Assembly: GCA_036489755.1 (NCBI GenBank)
Contig: DASXFD010000007.1
Span: forward strand, 19,809 to 83,808
Reading direction: 5' to 3'
From: JABFXX01 sp036489755
GTDB taxonomy: Bacteria > Myxococcota_A > Polyangia > Haliangiales > Haliangiaceae
Length of the DNA stretch: 64,000 bases
Positions 8,384-20,607 of this stretch are shown here, in pieces. A program made the translations under genes and the position numbers. Positions within the stretch are counted from its first letter, which is position 1. Every line of letters starts with the position of its first letter. Under the pieces are notes generated by a model. It was given only the letters and a program-made list of their open reading frames with translations. It was not told where the DNA came from and ran no database searches.

Positions 8384-9655
8384 TTGAGCGACGCGAAGAA
8401 GAGTGGTAGCCGCGACATCAGCGAGCTCAAGCAGCGCCTCGGCCTGAAGAAGGGCGCTGCGGCTCCTGCCGCAGGTTCGTCCGCACGCGCCAACGGCGCG
8501 CCGTCTGGTGGGGTCGTCCCACCGCCGGGAATGAATTTGCCACCACCTCCCGGAATGGCGCCGCCGCAACCCGCGGCACCGGCCATTCCGAGCGCGCACG
8601 ACGATCCGTTCGGCGCGATGAACGCGATGGCCGCGCACGCGACCGTGCAGCGACAGCCGGAGATGATCATCGTCAACGACGGCGTCCCCGTCGAGCACGT
8701 CGGTCAAACGTCGACGGCGTCGACGCTGCTCCGCATCGCCGTGCCCGCCGCGATCGCGCTGATCATCGGCGTGACGATCGGCAAGGTCGGCACGAGCGCC
8801 GGCTTCTACAACGACGGCCTCAAGGGCGCGAAGGCGATCCTCGGCGACAAGCAAACCGCCTCGACGGTCGCGTACTTGAAGAAGACGCTGTCGGATCTCG
8901 ACACGATGCTCGACGACGCGAAGACGAGAAAGAATTTTCGGCCGGATCTCGACGTCGACAAACAGCTCAAAGAGATGGCCGTCAAGCTCGACGTGAACAA
9001 GGACCTCGTGTTCCGCGCGAAGGAGAACTCGCTCGACGCCGAGACCGCGGATCTGATCCTCAAGTTCTACTCGGGCGTCGCCGAAGTGAAGGACATGATC
9101 GATCAGCACAACAAGGCCGCGCTCGGCGACGACATGTCGCTGAAGAAGGGCAAAGAAGCGGCCGATGCCGCCGATGCCGCGACCGTGCAAGGCGCCGGCT
9201 TCAAGTACGGCGTGCTCGTGCAGTCGCCGACCGATACCGACAAGGTCGACTTCGGCGCGAAGGTCGTGATCCTGTCGGGCGTGTACTGCGGCGGCAGCTC
9301 GCCGCAGCCCAAGTGCGCCGACGGCGAGACGCCGTCTGCGTTCGCCTACCAGAACGATCCGGGCGCGACGCCGATCAAGGGCGACTACGTCACCAGCGGC
9401 GGCGACAACGTGCCGACCAAGAAGATCATCCCGCTGCTCGACAACGGCGTGCGTGATTCACTGATCAAGGGCGGCGAGCCGACGGTGTCGGAGTACTACT
9501 ACACGCGCCGACTCCGGGCGATCTACGACCTCATCCACGGCAAAGTCGGCAATGATGGCAAGCCAGCCGGCGGGCTGCTAGATGACGGAAACAAGCTCGA
9601 GACGCGTCTCCAGACCGAAGCCAACAAGGGCTCGCGCTTCTCGTTCTTCATGTGA
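8384..9655 (+). CDS. Single-pass membrane protein with Pro-rich N-terminus, unknown function
   Basis: 423 residues starting at TTG 8384, chosen because GGAGGA lies 4 bp upstream. Residues 1-110 are cytoplasmic-looking and rich in Ala, Gly and Pro (PPPGMNLPPPPGMAPPQPA). One membrane segment follows (LRIAVPAAIALIIGVTIGKV, about 117-136), then a mainly helical, charged domain of 280 residues with two Cys in VYCGGSSPQPKCADG. I recognise no named family; similar N-Pro-rich, single-TM proteins are common in myxobacteria. It is followed 17 bp later by another envelope protein in the same direction, so the two probably form an operon. Confidence 0.75.
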   Translation: MSDAKKSGSRDISELKQRLGLKKGAAAPAAGSSARANGAPSGGVVPPPGMNLPPPPGMAPPQPAAPAIPSAHDDPFGAMNAMAAHATVQRQPEMIIVNDGVPVEHVGQTSTASTLLRIAVPAAIALIIGVTIGKVGTSAGFYNDGLKGAKAILGDKQTASTVAYLKKTLSDLDTMLDDAKTRKNFRPDLDVDKQLKEMAVKLDVNKDLVFRAKENSLDAETADLILKFYSGVAEVKDMIDQHNKAALGDDMSLKKGKEAADAADAATVQGAGFKYGVLVQSPTDTDKVDFGAKVVILSGVYCGGSSPQPKCADGETPSAFAYQNDPGATPIKGDYVTSGGDNVPTKKIIPLLDNGVRDSLIKGGEPTVSEYYYTRRLRAIYDLIHGKVGNDGKPAGGLLDDGNKLETRLQTEANKGSRFSFFM

Positions 9656-9672
9656 TCAAGGGGAGACCAGCG

Positions 9673-10524
9673 ATGCGCCGCATTTCATCTACGTTCTTCG
9701 CTCTCGTCGTCGGGTTGTCGGGGTTCGTGGCCGCGGCGCCGAAGAAGCCCGCCCCCGCGAAGACAAAAATCGCGAAGCCGACGCCACCGCCAATGGTCTC
9801 TGCCGAGCACAAGAAGGCGCTCGCCGAGAAGTTCGGCGGCTTCAAGTTCGGCATGTCCAAAGAGGACGTGCTCGCGGTCATGCAGAAGAAGATCGACGAA
9901 GAGTACGAGGACAAGATCAAGGCGACGACCGACATCGCGCTGCAGGATCGACTCCGCAAGGACAAGAAGACCGAGGTCGCGCGCGTCGCGAGCACGTACA
10001 TCGAGTTCGATAGCAACAAGTCGTCGCCGTGGGACGTGTCGATCATCGACGGCGAGTTCGCGCACAACACGAACGAATCGATGATGGAGCGCTGGGAGAA
10101 CGAAGGCGGCAAGAACCAGCGCCGCTTCTTCTTCTTCTACGACCACAAGCTCTGGAAGATGTACCTGTCGCTCGACGTGTCGATGATCCCCGAGGACAAG
10201 CGCAACTTCGAGACGTTCCGCAACGTCATGGAAGGCCAGTACGGCAAGGGCGGCATCGACGGCGGCACGATCATGTGGCGCGCGGGCGACTTCGACGTGC
10301 GCGCGATCGATCGGCTCAAGGACTACGGCGCGCTCGGCCTCGTCGTCGAGGATCCGAAGGTTCGCGCGGATGTGCTCGCGCTACGCGATCAGCACAAGGC
10401 GCCGCCGCACGAGACGAGCGCGGTGATCAGGTCGGTGATCGACACCGACAACAAAGACCACCCCGACATCAAGGCGAACTCGGGCGCGGTCGACGCAGTG
10501 ATCCAGGCGCAGGGCGGCAAGTAA
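9673..10524 (+). CDS. Secreted or periplasmic protein of unknown function
   Basis: 283 residues from ATG 9673, preceded by AAGGGGAG; an in-frame GTG at 9652 would add seven residues and overlap the upstream gene. A signal peptide (RRISSTFFALVVGLSGFVAAA) ends near residue 22, followed by a Lys/Pro/Ala linker. The remainder is charged with the segment FGGFKFGMSKEDVLAVM near 57-73, reminiscent of small calcium- or peptide-binding modules that begin with FG(M)S, but no family can be named. It is second in a two-gene unit with the membrane protein ending at 9655. A GC-rich hairpin follows 17 bp after the stop. Confidence 0.72.
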   Translation: MRRISSTFFALVVGLSGFVAAAPKKPAPAKTKIAKPTPPPMVSAEHKKALAEKFGGFKFGMSKEDVLAVMQKKIDEEYEDKIKATTDIALQDRLRKDKKTEVARVASTYIEFDSNKSSPWDVSIIDGEFAHNTNESMMERWENEGGKNQRRFFFFYDHKLWKMYLSLDVSMIPEDKRNFETFRNVMEGQYGKGGIDGGTIMWRAGDFDVRAIDRLKDYGALGLVVEDPKVRADVLALRDQHKAPPHETSAVIRSVIDTDNKDHPDIKANSGAVDAVIQAQGGK

Positions 10525-10541
10525 GCCGTTTTCCCGTCGAG

Positions 10542-10563
10542 CCGGGCTCGCGCGCGAGCCCGG
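10542..10563. terminator. GC-rich hairpin between convergent genes
   Basis: A 10-bp perfect stem (CCGGGCTCGC/GCGAGCCCGG) with a minimal loop lies between the stops of the convergent genes at 10524 and 10578. There is no T-run on either side, so it may be a weak or factor-assisted bidirectional terminator. Confidence 0.5.
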
Positions 10564-10577
10564 GCTCGATCGGAGAG

Positions 10578-13697
<3,120 letters not shown>

Positions 13698-13715
13698 AAA
13701 ACACATCCTATCGCG

Positions 13716-13752
13716 AAAACGAAAACCGCCGCGGCCTGTCCGGCGCGGCGGC
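13716..13752 (-). terminator. Rho-independent terminator after the HEAT-repeat gene
   Basis: On the minus strand a GC-rich stem (CGCCGCCGCGCC pairing with GGCCGCGGCGG, one bulge) is followed by TTTTCGTTTT. It lies between the HEAT gene (stop 13773) and the cytochrome gene (start 13697), implying separate or partly separate transcription of the latter. Confidence 0.75.
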
Positions 13753-13772
13753 GATCACACAGCGCAGAATTC

Positions 13773-14606
13773 TCAGTGCAGCGCGTGGAGCGACGCCTTG
13801 GCGACACTCGCCACGATCGGCGAGGCATCGTGCGACGCGGCGGTGAGCGCCTCGGTCGCCTGTGTGCTGCCGATCTTGCCGAGCGCCCAGGCGGCATTCC
13901 GCCGCACCGTCACGTTGCTATCGTTCATCACGAGCTGCTCGAGCGAGCCGACCACGCGGGCATCGCGATACGCGCCGATGACCGTCGCCGCGGCCGCACG
14001 CACCTGCGGGCTGCTGTCCGTGAGCAACGGCTCGACCGGTGTCACGTTCGCTTGGCTCAAGATGTCGCGCCACGCGAACACCGCGGCGGTCCGCACCGAC
14101 GCGTCGCTATCCGCCATGCCGGCGAGCAGGATCGGGTTGCCGCCGGTGTGCGCCATGTAGCCGGCAGCGCGTACCAAAGCGAGCCGCGCGTCGACGGTCA
14201 GCCCGCCACCACGCGACATCGTCGCGCGAAGCAGCGGCAGCGCCTTGTACTCCTTCGTCGTGCCGAGGAAGTCGGCCGCGTTGCGGATGCCGACCGAATC
14301 GCCGCCTTGTAGCGCCGCTTCCATCTGCACGGCCATCCGCTGCTGCAGGCCCGGCCGCTTCGCGAACCACCACGCAGCGACCTCACGGACGGCGTAGCGG
14401 TCATCGGTCAACAGCTGAGTGACGAGCGGCACGCACGCGGAGCACTCGAGCGTCTCGGTGCGCTCGACCTCGGCGAGGATCGCGTCCTGGCCGTTCGATG
14501 CGATCGCACTCTGAATTGCCACGGCGCTACCGCCCTTGCCTGCGTCCGCGACAGATGCGGCGCCGAGCATGAGGGCCACCGCGATGAGCTTCTTCATGGT
14601 GTTCAT
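13773..14606 (-). CDS. Exported HEAT-repeat protein
   Basis: 277 residues. A signal peptide (KKLIAVALMLGAASVADAG) ends near 22. The rest is a run of about 30-residue helical repeats of HEAT/PBS-lyase type, for example DSDASVRTAAVFAWRDIL, DSSPQVRAAAATVIGAY and DSNVTVRRNAAWALGKIG. A CSAC pair sits near residue 56. HEAT arrays serve as protein-binding scaffolds; no catalytic residues are seen. ATG 14606 is chosen because GAGGAG lies about 10 bp upstream; a second ATG three codons on is possible. It lies 18 bp after the HzsA-like cytochrome gene and is likely co-transcribed, perhaps as an assembly or docking partner. Confidence 0.82.
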   Translation of the reverse strand: MNTMKKLIAVALMLGAASVADAGKGGSAVAIQSAIASNGQDAILAEVERTETLECSACVPLVTQLLTDDRYAVREVAAWWFAKRPGLQQRMAVQMEAALQGGDSVGIRNAADFLGTTKEYKALPLLRATMSRGGGLTVDARLALVRAAGYMAHTGGNPILLAGMADSDASVRTAAVFAWRDILSQANVTPVEPLLTDSSPQVRAAAATVIGAYRDARVVGSLEQLVMNDSNVTVRRNAAWALGKIGSTQATEALTAASHDASPIVASVAKASLHALH

Positions 14607-14624
14607 AAGATTTTGCTCCTCGGG

Positions 14625-16919
14625 TTAGTAGGACGACGCGTGGGGGTTGTTCTCGCGGGCGTAGTAGTTCGCGCCCATATCCGCCGCGAGGATCAGCTTG
14701 TAGAACTCGGTTGGCGTCAGCTCGCGGCCGCTGTCGTAGCCGACCGACGAGTGCGGGGTCGTGGCGAACGCGCGGACCGCAGCGTTGGGCACCGGGAACA
14801 GCTGCGTCGGGTTGACCTTCTGGATGAGGATCGAGTTCGCGGCGTCCTCGGGGTTCATGTAGACCTTGAAGTTGCCGGTGATCATCAGGTTGTTCATCTC
14901 GATGGCTTCCATGTCGGGGCCGGCCATCGTGAAGTACGAGGCGCTGAAGGTCTGCATCGCCGGGCCATCGTCGGTCGCCGGGCCGTAGTTGACGGTGATC
15001 GGGTCGGCCGACAGGTTGAACGTCCAGTTGAGGACGACGTTGCCCTTGGCGTCGGTGATCGTGTAGCCGGGGATGCCCGCCTTGTTGTCGGCGCCATGGC
15101 AGCTCACGCAGTTATCGTTGAAGACCTGCTGGATCGCGCCGGTGGTGCCGCTCTGCGTCGGATCCATGCCGCCCCAGCTCATGCCGACGAGCTTGTTGAT
15201 GCCGGTGCCGTCGGCGGCGATCAGGTTCGCGTTGATGACGTCGGCCGGCGCCATGATGCGGTTCGCGCGCGGCACTTCACCCATCGCGTCGAACGGACCG
15301 AAGGCAGCCGCCTGCGTGATGCCGGGGTTGATGACGGTCGTGATCGCGCGGTTCTCGTGGCAGCCGCCGCACACGCGCGACTCGCCGGGACGAGCGCTGG
15401 TCCACACCGGCTCGTTGAAGAGCGACATGCCGAACACGTCGACCGCCTGGAGGTGGATCGGAACGTTCGCCGGGATGTGCGCGAGCCAGCTGCCGTCCGA
15501 CTGGACCTTGGCAACACCGAGCGCCGCGTGGCCCTCGAACTCCGTCGTGCCGAACATCTCGGGGAAGCCCTCTTCCGACGAGAAGCCTTCCATCATGCGC
15601 ACGCCGTAGACGGAGCCCGGCGCGAACTGATGCAGCGTCGAGTCGTAGACGTTCATCGAGCCGACGAGCGCCTCTTCACCGATCGACGAATCGATCTCGG
15701 CGGCGGTCACCGGCGGCGCCGTGCGCGCTTGCAGCGGCCGCGCCATGATGTCCCACATGCCGGGGTCCTGCATGATCGGGTGCCGCTCTTGCGTGTTCGT
15801 GTCGTAGAGGTACGTGCCGAACTCGGCGTTGAGGCCGGCGGCGGCGAGCTCCTCGGTCTCGACCGGGCCATCGGCCCACGACACGAGCAGCTGCGGGTGC
15901 TCGCTCTGATCGAGCGGGAAGGCGTCGTAGTAGCGGCCGATCGTGTCCGACGACGGCGTCATGTCGACCGGAACGTCGGGCGTGAGGTTCACGAACGTCG
16001 CGTTCGCTTCCGACATCATGTTGTCGGCGCGGAGCACGCCGTCTTGCTCGTACGGCAGGCCGAGGCGGACGTCGATGATCGCACCCGACTGGACCGTCCG
16101 GTCACGCGCGGTGGCGATCGCGACCAGGCGGCCCGGCGAGATCTCGCGAGCCTTCAGCGTGGAGTTCGACGCGGAGTCGCCTTCCTTGCCGAACGCCTCG
16201 CGGAGCGTCGTCATGTCGGAGTTCATGAACATCAGGTCACCTTGGTTCTCGGGCCCGAGGTGATCCCACTGCGTGAAGATAATGCGGCCGTCCGAGGCGA
16301 TGCTCGGCTGCACGCGGTGCGACAGGTTGCGTGGTCCGAGCTCTTCGTCCGTGCCATCGATGTTGACCGTGCCGACCTGCGCCGTCGTCGCACGCTCGTA
16401 CTCGTCGACGTGCTGCGCCGGCATCGGGTCGGTGACCGGGTTCGAGACGACGTTGTTCGTCTCGAACAGGATCTTGTTGCCCGGGAGGAAGATCGGATAG
16501 ACGTAGTCGCGGCCGGGGTCGCTGTTGAGCGACTGCACTTCGCCGGTCGCGAGCGTCAGCAGATACAGGCCGTAGTTCGAATCGGTCGCCGAGTGACCGG
16601 AGAACACGATCTGCGTGGCATCGAACGACAGGTCGTAGGACTGGATGTCCATGCCTGCCAGCTCGGGCTGCTGATCGCAGCAGATCGGCGTCACCGTACC
16701 GGCGGCCGTCGGGGGGGACAGCTTTAGAAGATGTGCCCCCGCGATGTAGCTCGTGTACGAGAACACGTTGCCATCATCGTTGCGCGCCGGGCGCTGCAAG
16801 ATGATGAGCGCGTCGACGTTGCCGAGTGGTCCAGCGCTGTCATCTGTTCCACAGCCCGTCAGCGGGCCCATCGTGAACAGCGCGGCCCCGATCGCGATGC
16901 TCTTGAACGTCTTAGTCAC
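14625..16919 (-). CDS. HzsA-like diheme beta-propeller lipoprotein
   Basis: 764 residues from GTG 16919, with GAGGAGG 6 bp upstream. A lipoprotein signal ends in MGPLTGC. Residues about 40-400 are propeller-like with PD40-type strands (LSFDATQIVFSGHS, ASDGRIIFTQWDH). Next comes QSDGSWLAHIPANVPIHL and PGESRVCGGCHE near 517, then a second c-type heme motif CVSCH near 605. This is the architecture annotated as 'hydrazine synthase alpha subunit middle domain' in many non-anammox bacteria, where the activity is not hydrazine synthesis. No beta or gamma subunits lie nearby. Probably a periplasm-facing electron-transfer or oxidoreductase lipoprotein acting with its paralogue ending at 10578. Confidence 0.82.
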   Translation of the reverse strand: MTKTFKSIAIGAALFTMGPLTGCGTDDSAGPLGNVDALIILQRPARNDDGNVFSYTSYIAGAHLLKLSPPTAAGTVTPICCDQQPELAGMDIQSYDLSFDATQIVFSGHSATDSNYGLYLLTLATGEVQSLNSDPGRDYVYPIFLPGNKILFETNNVVSNPVTDPMPAQHVDEYERATTAQVGTVNIDGTDEELGPRNLSHRVQPSIASDGRIIFTQWDHLGPENQGDLMFMNSDMTTLREAFGKEGDSASNSTLKAREISPGRLVAIATARDRTVQSGAIIDVRLGLPYEQDGVLRADNMMSEANATFVNLTPDVPVDMTPSSDTIGRYYDAFPLDQSEHPQLLVSWADGPVETEELAAAGLNAEFGTYLYDTNTQERHPIMQDPGMWDIMARPLQARTAPPVTAAEIDSSIGEEALVGSMNVYDSTLHQFAPGSVYGVRMMEGFSSEEGFPEMFGTTEFEGHAALGVAKVQSDGSWLAHIPANVPIHLQAVDVFGMSLFNEPVWTSARPGESRVCGGCHENRAITTVINPGITQAAAFGPFDAMGEVPRANRIMAPADVINANLIAADGTGINKLVGMSWGGMDPTQSGTTGAIQQVFNDNCVSCHGADNKAGIPGYTITDAKGNVVLNWTFNLSADPITVNYGPATDDGPAMQTFSASYFTMAGPDMEAIEMNNLMITGNFKVYMNPEDAANSILIQKVNPTQLFPVPNAAVRAFATTPHSSVGYDSGRELTPTEFYKLILAADMGANYYARENNPHASSY

Positions 16920-17069
16920 GGTGTCCTCCTCATTCGAGTGAAGGGGACATCTACAAGCACTGGGCCAAGACGAACCGTGGCAATTCCACAGAGTTGCGTG
17001 GTGGCCTCGTCGGGGCGCCAGCCCCCTACGAGACCGTATTGGGGGCGCCGAGCGACACGGGATATGTAG

Positions 17070-19697
17070 TTAGGTAAGCGACTTGAGCTCCGCGAGGAGC
17101 TGCAGCGCTTCGAGCGGCGTGATGCGATTCGGATCGATCGTTGCGAGGCGCACCAGGATCGGTGACGCCGGCGCGGCGAGCAGCGACAGCTGCGGCGAGG
17201 CCGCGAGCGCAGAACCGCTCTCGAGCGTCGCCATGATCTCGCGCGCACGTCCGATCACCTGCTTCGGCAGCCCGGCGAGCCGCGCGACGTCGATGCCATA
17301 GCTCTTGTTGGCGCCGCCGGGCACGACGCGGCGCAAGAACACGATCTCGTTCTTGTGCTCGCGCACCGCGACCGACACGTTGCGGACGCGCGGCCGCGAC
17401 TCGGCGAGCGCGACGAGCTCGTGGTAATGCGTCGCGAACAGCGTGCGCGCGCCGATCGCGTCATGGATGTGCTCGGCGACCGCCCACGCGATCGATACGC
17501 CGTCGAACGTCGACGTGCCGCGGCCGACCTCGTCGAGGATGATCAGTGATCGCCGCGTCGCCTTCGCGAGGATGGTCGAGGTCTCGCGCATCTCGACCAT
17601 GAACGTCGAATCGCCGCGCGACAGGTTGTCAGCGGCCCCGACGCGCGTGAACACGCGGTCGCAGATCCCGATCGTCGCCGCGCGCGCCGGCACGAACGAG
17701 CCGATCTGCGCGAGCAGCGCGATCTGTGCGACCTGGCGCATGTAGGTCGACTTGCCGGCCATGTTCGGACCGGTGATCAGCACGAGCTGCTCGGCGTCCG
17801 GATCTAGCCGGCAGTCGTTCGGCACGAACTCGCCCGTCGCGAGCATCGCTTCGATCACCGGATGGCGGCCGTCGGCGATCTCGAGTGCGAACCCGTCGTC
17901 GACGATCGGCCGGCAGTAGCCTCGCGACGCCGCGACGTCGGCGAGCGCGACGCACGTATCGACGACCGCGAGCGCCGCGCCGGCCGCCGCGATCGGCCCG
18001 GCGAGCTCGGCGACGGCGACGACCTCGGCGCGGAACAGCTCGGCCTCGCGGATCGCGAGCGTGTCCTCGGCGGCGACGACCTTCTTCTCGAGCTCCGCGA
18101 GCTCGGGCGTCACGAACCGCTCGCCCGTCGCGATCGTCTGCTTGCGCGCGTAGTGCGCGGGCACGCGCGCGAGCTGCGACTTCGTGACCTCGATGTAGTA
18201 GCCGAACACGCGGTTATAGCGAACCTTGAGGCTCCCGATGCCCGAATCGCGCTGCTCGCGCTCTTCGATCGCGGCGATCTGTTCCTTGCCGCCGTCGGCG
18301 AGCCCGCGACATTCGTCGACGATCGCGTCGTAGCCGGTGCGGATCGCGCCGCCGTCTTTGAGCAGCGGCGGCGGCGCATCGACGAGCGACGTGGCGAGCC
18401 GAGCCGCGAGCGTGGCGAGCACCGGCTCGCGGGCCGGCTCGAGCGCGAGCAGCGCCGGCGCCGGATCGAGCTTCGTGGCACCGGTCGCGATCAGCGCGAC
18501 CAATTCCGGCAACTGCGCGAGCGCGTCGCGCAGGCGGCCGAGATCGCGCGGCGTCGCCACGCCGAGCGTCGCCTTGCCGGCGAGCCGCTCGAGATCGGCC
18601 ACGCGCGACAGCGCGCCGCGCAGCCGCTCGACCAGCGCCGGCCGCTCGACGAGCCACGCGACCGCATCCTGGCGGCGCCGGATCTGCGCGACGTCGACGA
18701 GCGGATACAGGAGCCACCGCCGCAACAGCCGGCCGCCCGGCGCGGTGACCGTTCGATCGATCACGTCGAGCAGCGAGCCCTGCGCGCGCCGGCCGATCAG
18801 CGTCTCGACGAGCTCGAGGTTGGCGATCGCGGTCTCGTCGAGCACGACCGAGTCGCCGGGCCGATACAGCTCGAGCGCGCGGATCGGCAACGCGCCCGCC
18901 GGTTGCGTGGCGCGCGCGTACGCGACCACCGCCGCGGCGGCGCGCAGCGCGAGCGGTCGCTCGCGCGCATCGATCGACACTCCGCGCTCCCCTCCGGGAG
19001 CGCTGCGCGGTCCAGCAGAGCCGGACCTATCGATCAAGCCTGGCAACTTGCCGAGCTCGGTCGCCGCCGCATCGACCGTCGGCGGAATGTCGGCACGATT
19101 CCAGGCGACGCGGATCCGCGACTGGAGAATCGCGAGCGCGTTGCCCTCGCCGAGCGCCTTGCCGTCGGCGAGCACCTCGCGCGGCGCGACGCGCACGAGC
19201 TCGCCTTCGAGCTCGCTCGGCGACAGCTCGGTCGCGCGCAGCTCGCCGGTCGTCGCGTCGAGATACGCGAGCCCGACGCTCGCCTTCGTCGGCACGACGG
19301 CCGCGACGTAGCGCGGCTGCTTGGGGTCGAGCACTTCGTCGTCGAGCACCACGCCCGGCGTGACGATGCGCGCGACCTCGCGCTTGACCAGGCCCTTGGC
19401 CAGCCGCGGGTCTTCGACCTGCTCGACGATCACGACGCGATGGCCGAGCTCGGTCAGCTTCGCGATGTAGCCGCGCGACGCGTGATGCGGCACGCCGCAC
19501 ATCGGTACGGCGTCTTCTTTGCCCTTGTCGCGCGTGGTCAGCGTGAGATCGAGCAAGCGCGAGCCGAGCACCGCGTCCTCGAAGAACAGCTCGTAGAAAT
19601 CGCCGAGCCGGAACAGCACCAGCGCGTCGGGATGCTTGTCCTTGACGTCGAGGTACTGCCGCATGAGCGGCGTTTCCGCAGGGCTCCGACCAGACAC
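17070..19697 (-). CDS. mutS: DNA mismatch repair protein MutS
   Basis: Recognises base mismatches and small loops and starts mismatch repair with MutL. 875 residues, normal for MutS1. The N-terminal mismatch-binding domain keeps the FYE-type motif (FRLGDFYELFFEDA near 30). The ATPase end shows Walker A GPNMAGKSTYMRQ near 645, Walker B DEVGRGTSTFDG, and TLFATHYHEL. GTG 19697 is preferred over the internal ATG 11 codons later because TPLMRQYLDVKDKHPDA matches the usual MutS N-terminus (TPMMxQYL). It stands alone, with lipoprotein genes downstream and a divergent small gene 47 bp upstream. Confidence 0.96.
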   Translation of the reverse strand: MSGRSPAETPLMRQYLDVKDKHPDALVLFRLGDFYELFFEDAVLGSRLLDLTLTTRDKGKEDAVPMCGVPHHASRGYIAKLTELGHRVVIVEQVEDPRLAKGLVKREVARIVTPGVVLDDEVLDPKQPRYVAAVVPTKASVGLAYLDATTGELRATELSPSELEGELVRVAPREVLADGKALGEGNALAILQSRIRVAWNRADIPPTVDAAATELGKLPGLIDRSGSAGPRSAPGGERGVSIDARERPLALRAAAAVVAYARATQPAGALPIRALELYRPGDSVVLDETAIANLELVETLIGRRAQGSLLDVIDRTVTAPGGRLLRRWLLYPLVDVAQIRRRQDAVAWLVERPALVERLRGALSRVADLERLAGKATLGVATPRDLGRLRDALAQLPELVALIATGATKLDPAPALLALEPAREPVLATLAARLATSLVDAPPPLLKDGGAIRTGYDAIVDECRGLADGGKEQIAAIEEREQRDSGIGSLKVRYNRVFGYYIEVTKSQLARVPAHYARKQTIATGERFVTPELAELEKKVVAAEDTLAIREAELFRAEVVAVAELAGPIAAAGAALAVVDTCVALADVAASRGYCRPIVDDGFALEIADGRHPVIEAMLATGEFVPNDCRLDPDAEQLVLITGPNMAGKSTYMRQVAQIALLAQIGSFVPARAATIGICDRVFTRVGAADNLSRGDSTFMVEMRETSTILAKATRRSLIILDEVGRGTSTFDGVSIAWAVAEHIHDAIGARTLFATHYHELVALAESRPRVRNVSVAVREHKNEIVFLRRVVPGGANKSYGIDVARLAGLPKQVIGRAREIMATLESGSALAASPQLSLLAAPASPILVRLATIDPNRITPLEALQLLAELKSLT

Positions 19698-19744
19698 GCG
19701 ACGGGCGTAACACGCGGCCCTGACACCCGCGGTAGTGTCGCGCC

Positions 19745-20134
19745 ATGCGCACCGATGCCAAGGCCTTCGACGCGATCCTCGCGGGTCGCTCTCCCGAGAT
19801 CGCCGAGGTCGCGCGAGCGGCGCGCGCGCTCGTGCTCGACGTGCTGCCCGAGGCGTTCGAGGTGGTGTGGGCGCAGCAGAAGAACGCCGGCTACGGCACC
19901 GGCCCGAAGAAGCAGACCGAGCACTTCTGCTGGATCTCGCCGGCGAGCGCGCACGTCACGTTCGGCTTCAACCACGGCGCCGAGCTCGACGATCCGAAGC
20001 AGCTGCTCGAAGGCACCGGCAAGAAGTTCCGCCACGTCAAGCTCGCGTCGCGCGCCGACGTCGAGCAGGCGGCGCTGCGCGCGCTCGTGCGCATCGCGAC
20101 GACGCATCGCGTCCCACCGGCGAAGCCGCTGTGA
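19745..20134 (+). CDS. DUF1801/YdhG-like small protein
   Basis: 129 residues matching the DUF1801 (YdhG/YjbR-adjacent) fold: an N-terminal helix pair, VLDVLPEAFEVVWAQQKNAGYGTG, then a sheet region with ISPASAHVTFGFNHGAEL, LLEGTGKKFRHVKL and a C-terminal helix. Members are small cytosolic proteins related to iron-chaperone/frataxin-like folds with poorly known function. ATG 19745 starts 47 bp from the divergent mutS start. Its stop overlaps the GTG of the next gene (GTGA), so the two are coupled. Confidence 0.75.
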   Translation: MRTDAKAFDAILAGRSPEIAEVARAARALVLDVLPEAFEVVWAQQKNAGYGTGPKKQTEHFCWISPASAHVTFGFNHGAELDDPKQLLEGTGKKFRHVKLASRADVEQAALRALVRIATTHRVPPAKPL

Positions 20135-20607
20135 AGCGCGCGTGGCTGATCGTGCTGGCCGCGTGCGAAGGCAGCGCGCCGCCGAAACCCGCGCCGCCGA
20201 AACCCGCGCCGATCGCCGCGCCTGTCGCGATCGATGCCGCGCTCCCGGATGCGGCGATCCCGCTGTGCCCCGCCGACGCGACGGTCCACAAGTTTCGGTT
20301 CGGCACGCTGAGCGTTCCCGACGGCTGGTGCTGGCAGCGAAGCGCCGAAGGCGACGATCAGAGCGGCACCGTGTTCGACGACAAACATCACGTGCAGCTG
20401 ACGTTCACGCAGATGTCGTTCGACGAGAACGTCGGCGACGCGTGCGCCGGCAAGCACGCGCGCGACGTGCGCATCGGCGGCGTGCGCTACACGGTCTGCG
20501 AGCTTGCCGGCGGCCGCAGCTGCGCGTCGTTTCACGGCGCCGCGAACGTGTGCGGCGACGCGAAGACGCTCGAGTCGGTGCTAGCAACGCTCGCGCCGAA
20601 GCGCTAG
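20131..20607 (+). CDS. Small putative lipoprotein of unknown function
   Basis: 158 residues from GTG 20131, overlapping the upstream stop by 4 bp. The signal is short (VKRAWLIVLAAC), with LAAC as a lipobox. A Pro/Ala spacer (PPKPAPPKPAP) leads to a compact domain with six further Cys (VPDGWCWQ, DACAGKH, YTVCEL, RSCASFHG, NVCGD among them), which suggests disulfides in the periplasm. The pattern GTLSVPDGWCW is reminiscent of small 'DcrB-like' lipoproteins but too weak to name. Its stop overlaps the stop of the convergent phosphoesterase gene (CTAG). Confidence 0.7.
   Translation: MKRAWLIVLAACEGSAPPKPAPPKPAPIAAPVAIDAALPDAAIPLCPADATVHKFRFGTLSVPDGWCWQRSAEGDDQSGTVFDDKHHVQLTFTQMSFDENVGDACAGKHARDVRIGGVRYTVCELAGGRSCASFHGAANVCGDAKTLESVLATLAPKR

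Noticed and set aside
14625..16919. Reading the diheme propeller protein as a true hydrazine synthase
   Set aside because: Only an alpha-like architecture is present. Beta and gamma subunits and other anammox genes are absent, and similar proteins are widespread outside anammox bacteria.
17013..17050. Bulged hairpin downstream of mutS as a terminator
   Set aside because: GGCGCC with CCCCC/GGGGG can pair, but there is a two-base bulge and no T-run on either strand, so the call is not supported.
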